The notes under the pieces: generated by a model
Seen by the model: only the letters and a program-made list of their open reading frames with translations
What the model was told of the DNA's origin: nothing
Databases searched by the model: none
In this document: piece by piece, positions 1 through 5,946 of the stretch
How the letters are laid out: each line of letters starts with the position of its first letter
Numbering within the stretch: the stretch's first letter is position 1
Made by a program: the position numbers and the translations under genes
Source of the DNA: a bacterium
GTDB taxonomy: Bacteria > JAMORN01
Assembly (NCBI GenBank): GCA_027063545.1
Contig: JAMORN010000163.1
Span: forward strand, 1-5,946
Reading direction: 5' to 3'
DNA length: 5,946 nt

Positions 1-1043
1 ATATCCATTATTGCTTCCTTAAGTTTATAAGCCTTATTCTGGGACTTACCTATAGTAGAGTCCCATCTTTTTTCATATAATTTCAATTTAGATTCCGATA
101 AATCATTTGCTTTTAAAGCCTCAATTGCCACTTCTGCTGCTATTTTGGCAGCATTCAACCCATATGTAATTCCTCCGCCACTTATAGGATTCACCTGTCT
201 AGCTGCATCTCCTATAATCATAAAATTATTTTTTACCAACTTAGGAGCTCTTCTTGCTACAGGCACAGCACCTGTTATAAAATTTAAAACCTTTGCTTGT
301 GGATAAAATTTTTCCATAAAAGAATCTAACAATACCTTTGGAGAATATTTTACAGCTTCTGTTCCTATAATACCAAGACCAATATTAGCAGTATTTTTAG
401 ATTTAGGGAATACCCATACATATCCTCCCGGAGCATACTCTTTATTTACATAAAAAATAGCTGATGGTTCTTTTATATCAATATTATAAACAAAATATTG
501 AGCACATATCTCTATATCATTTAAAGGTAAACTTGTATCTATACCATAATCTCTTGCTACTTTACTTTCAACTCCATCTGCTGCAACTATTAATCTTGCA
601 TAAAGTTCCTTTTCTCCAGTCATTGTTATAGCTTTTACCCCTACAACCCTTCCATTATCATCTAAAATTAAATTCTTTACATAATACTTTAAAAAGAAAA
701 CTCCTCCATTATCCATTGCAATAAATCCTAAAGCCTTATCAAAAATCTTTCTATCTAAAATTAAGGCATAATTATCGCCTAAATCCAATTTAACTTGATA
801 AAGACTTGGGGAATAAATTGTTGCAGAATTAAGTTCATAACTTACCCATCTATCATCAAAATAACCACCTAAAGCCATTTTTAATCCACCAATACCAACA
901 CCTTCACCACATCTAACGGGAACTCCTATCTCTCTATCTTTTTCTAATACAGCTACCTTAAATCCTGCTTCTGCTACTTTACTAGCAAAAAAATTCCCAA
1001 CAGGCCCTGCTCCAACAACTATAACGTCGAATTCTCTATTCAT
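1..1043 (-). CDS. Geranylgeranyl reductase family FAD-dependent oxidoreductase (C-terminus cut by window edge)
   Basis: This flavoprotein is predicted to reduce double bonds in prenyl chains of lipids or quinones. The visible 347 codons start with ATG at 1043-1041, preceded by an AAAGGA ribosome site about 8 bases upstream; the gene runs off the left edge, probably lacking a few dozen C-terminal residues. It has a Rossmann FAD motif GAGPVG at residues 11-16 with the ribose-binding glutamate E34, the family cysteine in PVRCGEG (C45), ADG at 155-157, the YxWxFP substrate-pocket motif as YVWVFP at 208-213, and the second FAD motif GDA at 278-280 followed by the glycine-rich NPISGGG. The YxWxFP motif separates this family from general FAD monooxygenases. 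The ferredoxin gene ends 17 bases upstream and is the likely electron donor. The substrate is not determinable: archaeal-type ether lipid, menaquinone side chain and free prenyl diphosphate are all possible. Confidence 0.93.
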   Translation of the reverse strand, partial: MNREFDVIVVGAGPVGNFFASKVAEAGFKVAVLEKDREIGVPVRCGEGVGIGGLKMALGGYFDDRWVSYELNSATIYSPSLYQVKLDLGDNYALILDRKIFDKALGFIAMDNGGVFFLKYYVKNLILDDNGRVVGVKAITMTGEKELYARLIVAADGVESKVARDYGIDTSLPLNDIEICAQYFVYNIDIKEPSAIFYVNKEYAPGGYVWVFPKSKNTANIGLGIIGTEAVKYSPKVLLDSFMEKFYPQAKVLNFITGAVPVARRAPKLVKNNFMIIGDAARQVNPISGGGITYGLNAAKIAAEVAIEALKANDLSESKLKLYEKRWDSTIGKSQNKAYKLKEAIMD

Positions 1044-1060
1044 ATATATTATCCTTTAAC

Positions 1061-1234
1061 TTATTTTTCTATTTTTAAAGCCTTTGTCGGACAAATCTTT
1101 ACACAAATACCGCACTCTGTGCATTTAGATTCTAATACTTCAAAATGATTTTCATATAAATTTATAGCATTAAAGGGACAAACTGCTACACATGCCCCAC
1201 AAAAATCACATTTTTTTGTATCACATATTAACAT
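1061..1234 (-). CDS. Small 2[4Fe-4S] ferredoxin, 57 aa
   Basis: A short soluble electron carrier. Translation from ATG at 1234-1232 gives 57 residues ending in TAA at 1063-1061. It holds two complete CxxCxxCxxxCP cluster motifs: C9, C12, C15, C19 followed by P20, and C38, C41, C44, C48 followed by P49. This is the classic bacterial/clostridial two-cluster ferredoxin arrangement, and there is an extra cysteine at position 4. A good ribosome site, AGAGGA, sits about 8 bases before the start, inside the end of the TPR gene, whose stop codon lies only 3 bases upstream. It is followed after 17 bases by the geranylgeranyl-reductase-family gene, so it most likely supplies low-potential electrons to that flavoenzyme. 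The family assignment is secure from the motifs; the pairing is inferred from adjacency. Confidence 0.95.
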   Translation of the reverse strand: MLICDTKKCDFCGACVAVCPFNAINLYENHFEVLESKCTECGICVKICPTKALKIEK

Positions 1235-1237
1235 TTT

Positions 1238-2224
1238 TTAATCCTCTTTTAATTTTTTCTTTATAGATTCATAAATTTTTTTTAATTTTTCTTTATCTTT
1301 TTTTGAAAAAGTATTATTGTTATAAAAGTAAAATAATTTTTTATATAAATCAAAAGCTGCTTGAGTTTTATTTAATTTTTCTAACACAATAGCCTTTTCA
1401 TACATTAAAACAAACCAATTATAAGGATATTTATCTTTTATTTTATCATAAAATTCCAGTAATCTGTTTGTGTAAAACAAAAATTTATTATGTTTATTCC
1501 ATTTCTTATAAAGCTTTATAAAATCCCATAAATATAATCTATCTCTATTATTGTTTTCATATCCTTTTTTTATTATAGCCTCAGCGATTTTATAATCTCC
1601 TTCTTCAATATATATACCTATTAATGTATGAATAGCCATCTCCTTAGAAAAAAGGCTATTATCTATTGCCTTCCTTAATAAATAAATAGCTTTCTTTTTA
1701 TTTGTTTTTTCCCTTATACCTAACCACCATAACTTTTCTCCTATTTTCCCTTTACCATAATAATAAAATCCTAAATAATAATAAGCATCATAAAGAGTTG
1801 AATCTATGTTAATGCTTCTTTTAATATTTTCTATCCCATCAAATGCATATAATATTCCTTTTAACTGATCATTATCTATCATATAAGCCCCTTTTACAAT
1901 TTTAATAGCTCCTAAATAATATTCCTTCCAAGCATCATTCTTATATAATTTAGCTAAGGAATCAGTTATTCTCATATAATATAACATATCCTTCTCTTTA
2001 AAATTAGAAGCATAATCTAACATAATAGCCCCATATAATAATGTTTTTAAATAGTAGCCTATAGGATCATTAGGATATTTTTTTATTAAAATGTTGTATA
2101 AACTATCCACTCTATTATAATCTTGATATGTTAAATAATATATAGATTTTTTGATTAAAATGGAATCTTTATCCCACCATATTGGAGAATCTGCATATAT
2201 AGAGATACTATAAATATTTACCAC
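1238..2224 (-). CDS. Exported TPR-repeat protein (start probably further upstream)
   Basis: A helical, aromatic- and lysine-rich protein with degenerate tetratricopeptide repeats, for example around residues 33-60 (DYNRVDSLYNILIKKYPNDP), 145-160, 204-222 (IYIEEGDYKIAEAIIKKGY) and 280-300 (LEKLNKTQAAFDLYKKLF). Such proteins normally scaffold protein complexes; no catalytic motif is seen. The coordinates use the first conventional start, a GTG at 2224-2222, but this has no ribosome site and cuts through a hydrophobic segment. The frame is open further upstream, where an ATT at 2260-2258 lies 6 bases after a strong AGGGAG site. Starting there adds 12 residues and completes a signal peptide: two lysines, a run of I, W, F and V, then a plausible cleavage after IYA before DSP. 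The protein would then be exported, and the gene would overlap the deacetylase end by 25 bases. The general pattern recalls TPR proteins of FCB/WOR-3 type bacteria; the specific role is unknown. Confidence 0.85.
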   Translation of the reverse strand: MVNIYSISIYADSPIWWDKDSILIKKSIYYLTYQDYNRVDSLYNILIKKYPNDPIGYYLKTLLYGAIMLDYASNFKEKDMLYYMRITDSLAKLYKNDAWKEYYLGAIKIVKGAYMIDNDQLKGILYAFDGIENIKRSINIDSTLYDAYYYLGFYYYGKGKIGEKLWWLGIREKTNKKKAIYLLRKAIDNSLFSKEMAIHTLIGIYIEEGDYKIAEAIIKKGYENNNRDRLYLWDFIKLYKKWNKHNKFLFYTNRLLEFYDKIKDKYPYNWFVLMYEKAIVLEKLNKTQAAFDLYKKLFYFYNNNTFSKKDKEKLKKIYESIKKKLKED

Positions 2225-2235
2225 AAAGAAAGATA

Positions 2236-3006
2236 TTATAATAATCCAAATCTTTTTAATAAAACACTCCCTTTTGAAAATTGCAAATAGAGTTTTTCAT
2301 TTAAACTATTAAAAAAATTTATTAATCTATTTTTCTTTAATATTTTATAATATAAAGTATACTTATTGTCAAAAATTATTCCTGTATTTGCTATTAATAA
2401 ATTATTATCTCTAATTCCTAAATTAGAGTTTATTGAGAAAATAAATCTATAATAATTCTTTGCTATATTCAAAGAAAATTTATCTATTACTCCAAAAGGC
2501 GGAGAAAATGATATAACATCTACATTAAATTTTTTTTCTAAAATATATTTTGAATCCTTTAACTCTTTTTCTAATTGGGAATACTCTAAATAACTTAATG
2601 GTTTATGAGTTAAAGAATGAGAGCCTATAGAATAACCTCTACTTATGAATTCTTTAATTGTTTCATAATCCAAGGATTTTCTTTTTTTACCTATTACATC
2701 CCATAAAAAATATTCTCCTATGTAATTGCCTATAACAAATAGTATACCCTTGAAATCTTTGGGTATACTATTTGATGTAATTAAAAAATTTAAACTTTCC
2801 TCAGCATCATCAAAAAAAATTATCACGCCTTTAGAGTTTATTTTATTATTTAAAATATCAATATCCGTATAAAAATTATACCCACTTTCTTTTATCAGCC
2901 ATAAAAAATCTATAAACTCATTTCTATCCACCTTATTTCCTAAAAAATAAAGGCCTTTATCTTTAAAACCATGAAACCCTATAATGGAAATATTCTTAAT
3001 ATCCAT
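2236..3006 (-). CDS. Divergent polysaccharide deacetylase (NodB-like) family protein
   Basis: A 256-residue protein with the outline of carbohydrate esterase family 4, whose members remove acetyl groups from N-acetylated glycans at a metal site. The N-terminal strand carries FHGF (11-14), matching the YH motif of IcaB/PgaB-like members. Motif 1 is FFDDAEE (64-70, with D66 and D67 as base and metal ligand); motif 2 is HSLTH (130-134, both metal histidines present); motif 3 is SPPFG (168-172), where the usual arginine is serine. The C-terminal catalytic His motif is not recognisable. No signal peptide or membrane segment is evident, so the protein looks cytoplasmic. The ATG at 3006-3004 abuts the TAG of the upstream prenyltransferase with no gap, suggesting translational coupling. 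The metal triad suggests possible activity, perhaps on a glycolipid head group made in this operon, but the missing arginine and last histidine leave activity uncertain. Confidence 0.82.
   Translation of the reverse strand: MDIKNISIIGFHGFKDKGLYFLGNKVDRNEFIDFLWLIKESGYNFYTDIDILNNKINSKGVIIFFDDAEESLNFLITSNSIPKDFKGILFVIGNYIGEYFLWDVIGKKRKSLDYETIKEFISRGYSIGSHSLTHKPLSYLEYSQLEKELKDSKYILEKKFNVDVISFSPPFGVIDKFSLNIAKNYYRFIFSINSNLGIRDNNLLIANTGIIFDNKYTLYYKILKKNRLINFFNSLNEKLYLQFSKGSVLLKRFGLL
2258..2272 (-). promoter_or_regulatory. Strong Shine-Dalgarno and candidate ATT start of the TPR gene
   Basis: On the minus strand AGGGAG (2272-2267) is followed after 6 bases by an in-frame ATT (2260-2258), inside the 3' end of the deacetylase gene. 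No ATG, GTG or TTG lies in this frame between the upstream stop codon (2299-2297) and the GTG at 2224. The site is the best-placed ribosome site for the TPR gene and favours initiation at this rare codon, which would give a complete signal peptide. ATT initiation is known but uncommon in bacteria, so the assignment is tentative. Confidence 0.5.
2736..2774. repeat. Perfect 14-bp inverted repeat inside the deacetylase gene
   Basis: The arms CAAATAGTATACCC (2736-2749) and GGGTATACTATTTG (2761-2774) are exact reverse complements separated by an 11-base loop (2750-2760). The arms encode residues 78-82 and 87-91 of the deacetylase region between motifs 1 and 2. The transcript could fold into a stable hairpin by the standards of this AT-rich sequence. 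It is not followed by a U-tract on either strand, so it is not a classic terminator. Confidence 0.9.
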
Positions 3007-3957
3007 CTATTTTCCCAGTTTAGGATATATAGTATTATGTCTTAATTTATAATATATTAGTGTTATTATGTAAAAGAAAAGGTAAGTAATCAATAAATAA
3101 GGAAAAAAAATAGATGTTATAAGCATTAATACACCACCCCCAATTTGATAAGTATAATATAAAGAAAACTCTTTATATTTAAAGATAAATGGTAGCATAT
3201 AAGAAAAAATTGATGATATTGATGATAATATAACTATCAAATTTTTAGTCTTAACTCCCAATATAAGAGAGATAATCAAAAAAATAATTGATAAAATCAA
3301 AGATTTCTTTATACCAATAAAAATAGGAGTTGTAATCTTTCCATTTTTTAGATCTCCCTTAATATCTGGTAATGTAGAACCTATGCTTCCAGCTCCCATA
3401 AGAAAAAAATAAGCAACTATATTCAAAAATATATCCTGCTGGAAAATCATATTAAATTTAAATGTATAAGTAGATGAGACATAACCTAAAATAACAGAAA
3501 CTACCCCATATCCTAGAGCATTGGATAAAAAATCTAGAAATGGTCTTCCTGTAAAATAAAATGGCTTGTTGTTATATAGATAGCCTATAATTAAAGCAAT
3601 AAAATATAAAATTGCATAGTATATAAAATTGTTAGAAAAAGATATTATAGTAAACCCCACAATTATATAAAAAAATTCAACAACCTTAGCTAATTTAATA
3701 TTTTTTATTTCTATAAATCCTGGGCCTCTATTAACTTTATCAACCTCATAATCATTTATTCTATTGGATAAAAATATAGATAACATTACAAATGAAAATC
3801 CTATTATATTTAATAAAAAATCTTTATTAATATCAAAATAAAAATGTAGAGTTGATAAATCTTTATCCAATAAAAATCCTAAAACCATAAATAAATATAC
3901 TGTTGGTAAAAGTATCGGACGAGATAAAAAAAATATATCAATTAACTTAATTATCAA
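3007..3957 (-). CDS. UbiA-superfamily prenyltransferase, second copy
   Basis: An integral membrane enzyme of about nine hydrophobic segments (316 residues) that would transfer a prenyl group from a diphosphate donor to an acceptor. Both magnesium-diphosphate motifs are intact: NRINDYEVD (N65, D69, D73) and DIKGD (D198, D202). The N-terminus LSRPILLP is typical of the family. The RP-rich segment that usually follows motif 1 in UbiA and archaeal-type members is replaced by NRGPGFIEIKN. The start is TTG at 3957-3955, supported by GGAG about 9 bases upstream, embedded in the last codons of the preceding gene, which ends 4 bases before. No ATG gives a better N-terminus. It closely parallels the upstream copy, including a C-terminal tail of form YYKxRxNxxYPxL, suggesting an old tandem duplication. 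The substrate is unknown; quinone, ether-lipid or carotenoid-type chemistry are all possible. Confidence 0.92.
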   Translation of the reverse strand: MIIKLIDIFFLSRPILLPTVYLFMVLGFLLDKDLSTLHFYFDINKDFLLNIIGFSFVMLSIFLSNRINDYEVDKVNRGPGFIEIKNIKLAKVVEFFYIIVGFTIISFSNNFIYYAILYFIALIIGYLYNNKPFYFTGRPFLDFLSNALGYGVVSVILGYVSSTYTFKFNMIFQQDIFLNIVAYFFLMGAGSIGSTLPDIKGDLKNGKITTPIFIGIKKSLILSIIFLIISLILGVKTKNLIVILSSISSIFSYMLPFIFKYKEFSLYYTYQIGGGVLMLITSIFFPYLLITYLFFYIITLIYYKLRHNTIYPKLGK

Positions 3958-3961
3958 TAAT

Positions 3962-4936
3962 TTATTCTCCTGTTAATGAAGGATAATTTTTATTAAATCT
4001 ATATTTATAATAGATTTTTGAAATTAAATATGTAAAAAGTACCACAATCAAATACCATTTATAATAAAAAAATAAAGAAATTGTTACAAAAGCTACTGAA
4101 GTCTTAAATGCTATAAAAATAATCTTTTTATTATCATCTCTTAGAAGGTATAAATATACTAAAAGACTACCCAATACACCTATAATAAAAGGACAACTTT
4201 TTTCTATTATATCACTTCTCATCAAAAATATACTCAAAAAAGCTAATAACATAAATAAAATAGAGACTTTTATTGTAATATCTTTCCCATATTTTACTAC
4301 AAACGTAATTTTTCCCGCCTTTCTATCTCCTTGCTCATCAACTATGGTTGTTAATAAAAATATAGCAGCATTACCAAAGGTCATAGGCAAAGAATATATA
4401 AAAGCTTCTTTAGAAATATGAGTAATAGATATCCAACCTGCAAGAAATGTTACAAGTCCATGTCCCAAACTATCTGCTAAAAGACCTAATATAGGCTTAT
4501 TTTTCCATAAAAAAGGTGGAAGATTATAAGTTACTCCAAAAAAAGATGCCATAAAAAATACTAAAACAATATCCCATCTACTATAAAATATTCCCATATA
4601 TAAAGCATATAAATTTGATATAGAAAACAAAAGAATAGATAATATTATTGCATGGGATTTAGGTACAACATTTTCCGATATTAAAAATAATTTTTTATTT
4701 AATTTGTCTGTTTCTATATCATTCAGCTGATTAAAGATATAATAACTAGATACAGCTAGAGAAAAAAATATAATATTAAAAAAAAATTCTTTATTAAAAA
4801 ATGGAGATATATTATTACCTGAAAATAAAGCTCCATAATAATAACCAAATAAAAAAACCGTCCAAACAGGTACTAACAAAAATAGCCTCATTAAAAAAAG
4901 ATAATCTATAAATAATCTAAAATAATTTTTCATCAT
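3962..4936 (-). CDS. UbiA-superfamily prenyltransferase, first copy
   Basis: A 324-residue polytopic membrane protein with the two Asp-rich motifs of prenyl diphosphate-using UbiA enzymes: NQLNDIETD (N69, D73, D77) and DEQGDRKAGK (D200, D204). A further conserved-looking stretch is LADSLGHGLVTFLAGW at 153-168. Several strongly hydrophobic helices, rich in F, I, L and Y, surround the motifs, consistent with eight or nine transmembrane segments. After motif 1 the expected RP-rich loop is absent; the sequence reads NKKLFLISENVV. The start is ATG at 4936-4934, overlapping the TGA of the kinase-like gene (ATGA); a second ATG follows directly. The ribosome site is weak, so translation probably depends on coupling to the gene before it. 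The paralogue begins 4 bases after its stop. It is not orthologous in an obvious way to named MenA, UbiA or digeranylgeranylglyceryl phosphate synthase, so no symbol is given. Confidence 0.93.
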   Translation of the reverse strand: MMKNYFRLFIDYLFLMRLFLLVPVWTVFLFGYYYGALFSGNNISPFFNKEFFFNIIFFSLAVSSYYIFNQLNDIETDKLNKKLFLISENVVPKSHAIILSILLFSISNLYALYMGIFYSRWDIVLVFFMASFFGVTYNLPPFLWKNKPILGLLADSLGHGLVTFLAGWISITHISKEAFIYSLPMTFGNAAIFLLTTIVDEQGDRKAGKITFVVKYGKDITIKVSILFMLLAFLSIFLMRSDIIEKSCPFIIGVLGSLLVYLYLLRDDNKKIIFIAFKTSVAFVTISLFFYYKWYLIVVLFTYLISKIYYKYRFNKNYPSLTGE

Positions 4937-5946
4937 AATTTTCTACTTATTATAGGTAAATATACAGTTATAGAAAAGCCTTCATCAGAAGAATTATCTA
5001 TTTCTATATCTCCGTTAAAGGCTTTCACCATCTTATTAACAGCATTTAATCCTATTCCTATATGGAAATTAGGATCTTTTGTATAATATAAATTTAATAA
5101 ATAATCCTCATCATTAATATAGTATCCAACAGAAACAACTTTTATATATAAACTAAAAGACTTATCTGGAATTAACCCAACCCCTACTTTAACCTTTATT
5201 TTATTTGAATGTGAATGCTCTATAGCATTAAAAACCAAATTTTCTAATATTCTTTTTAAAAATTCTTTATCAATCAATACATGAGAATATTTTTCTTCTA
5301 TTTCTATTATAAATTCTATATCCTTATCTATTATTTGGGTTATTTTGCTGTAGTACTCTTGAAACTCCTTAAATAATTCCCTAACATCATATTCTTCTAT
5401 ATTTAACTCTATAGCAGAAGATAATACTTTTATATTAAATAAATCTCTATTTATCTTCTCTGTTAAAAGATCTAACTTTGCAAAAGTATCTGATTCTGCA
5501 CTTCTAACCAAAATATTTCCACTTAAACTTTCCACTATTTCATTTAACTGTTTACTATATCCTTCTAAAACTTTTATAGGTCCAGATACTATTCTCTCCC
5601 ATAATTTTTTTATAACTTTTGTCTCATTTTCCTGTATTTGTTGTTTAAAGTATGTAACATCTCTAATAACAATCAAATAAAATGGCTCTTGTATACCCTC
5701 TGTGGATCTTGAAACAGAATAGAATATTATTTGATAAGTAAAAATCTTGTTTTGATATGTAACATCCTTGAAAAATGATAACATATTCAATGATGACAAA
5801 TCTATATATTTATAGTTTAAATCTTTCATAAAATCTAAATCTAAAATATTATCTAATTTTTCTATTTTTAATATTTTTAATATATTATTAGCCTGCCAAT
5901 TTTTAAAAAATATACTACCATCACCTCTAAATACAAAAATAGCATC
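4933..5946 (-). CDS. PAS-domain histidine-kinase-like protein lacking the phospho-accepting His (N-terminus cut)
   Basis: The reading frame is open from the right edge, so the ATG at 5829 is internal; 337 residues are visible. Numbered from the edge, a PAS domain covers about 1-100 (DAIFVFRGDGSIFFKN at the start, IVIRDVT at the end). A two-helix dimerisation region (about 101-200) and a HATPase_c domain (about 220-335) follow. The N-box is present (LENLVFNAIEH, N236 and N240), as is a G2 box (HIGIGLNAV, G297 and G299). The G1 box is degraded: VSVGYYI at 271-277 has Ser in place of the essential Asp and Tyr in place of the second Gly. The dimerisation region holds no histidine at all; Arg118, five residues before Pro123, occupies the usual site. 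Kinase activity is therefore doubtful, though the fold is intact. No membrane segment is visible. Its stop overlaps the start of the first prenyltransferase by 4 bases, so it belongs to the same operon. Confidence 0.85.
   Translation of the reverse strand, partial: DAIFVFRGDGSIFFKNWQANNILKILKIEKLDNILDLDFMKDLNYKYIDLSSLNMLSFFKDVTYQNKIFTYQIIFYSVSRSTEGIQEPFYLIVIRDVTYFKQQIQENETKVIKKLWERIVSGPIKVLEGYSKQLNEIVESLSGNILVRSAESDTFAKLDLLTEKINRDLFNIKVLSSAIELNIEEYDVRELFKEFQEYYSKITQIIDKDIEFIIEIEEKYSHVLIDKEFLKRILENLVFNAIEHSHSNKIKVKVGVGLIPDKSFSLYIKVVSVGYYINDEDYLLNLYYTKDPNFHIGIGLNAVNKMVKAFNGDIEIDNSSDEGFSITVYLPIISRKL

Noticed and set aside
1205-1320. T-rich runs as terminators
   Set aside because: They are lysine, phenylalanine and asparagine codons of the minus-strand genes in AT-rich sequence, with no GC-rich stem next to them.
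2736-2774. Rho-independent terminator
   Set aside because: The stem lies mid-gene and neither strand shows a T-tract after it.
3007-4936. Naming the two UbiA proteins MenA, UbiA or digeranylgeranylglyceryl phosphate synthase
   Set aside because: Only the shared family motifs are visible; the loop after motif 1 differs from these enzymes as I remember them, so a specific symbol would be a guess.
4933-5829. ATG at 5829 as the true start of the kinase-like gene
   Set aside because: The frame stays open for 39 more codons to the window edge and encodes the beginning of a PAS domain, so this ATG is internal.
1-5946. Archaeal host because of the lipid-type genes
   Set aside because: The TPR protein with signal peptide, the PAS/HATPase protein, the NodB-like protein and the consistent Shine-Dalgarno sites fit a bacterium better, though archaea are not strictly excluded.

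Overview
The window is a compact, very AT-rich stretch in which every recognisable gene lies on the minus strand. Seven genes are packed with gaps of 0 to about 17 bases or short overlaps, so they look like one transcription unit that enters from beyond the right edge and leaves past the left edge. No promoter, terminator, RNA gene, mobile element or CRISPR array is visible, and no gene-free stretch exceeds 20 bases.

In transcription order (right to left) the genes are: a histidine-kinase-like protein with a PAS domain, its N-terminus cut by the right edge (4933-5946); two consecutive UbiA-superfamily membrane prenyltransferases (3962-4936 and 3007-3957); a divergent NodB-type polysaccharide deacetylase (2236-3006); a probably exported TPR protein (1238-2224, likely starting further upstream); a 57-residue 2[4Fe-4S] ferredoxin (1061-1234); and a geranylgeranyl-reductase-family flavoprotein cut by the left edge (1-1043). 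The ferredoxin and reductase at the edge are easily missed: one is very short and the other is open-ended.

The core theme is isoprenoid lipid chemistry at the membrane. The two UbiA proteins would join prenyl chains to acceptors, and the reductase, probably fed by the adjacent ferredoxin, would saturate the chains. This is the enzyme set used to finish archaeal ether lipids, and similar sets also serve saturated menaquinones or other prenyl lipids. Which product is made cannot be read from this window. The deacetylase and TPR protein suggest a link to the cell envelope, but that is inference. The kinase-like protein lacks the phospho-accepting histidine and has a degraded G1 box, so it may be a sensor or scaffold rather than an active kinase.

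Shine-Dalgarno sites, a PAS/HATPase protein and a signal-peptide TPR protein point to a bacterium. The TPR protein's style, and the combination with archaeal-like lipid genes, recall uncultured low-GC lineages of the FCB/WOR-3 kind. This placement is an impression from memory of such proteins, not a result.
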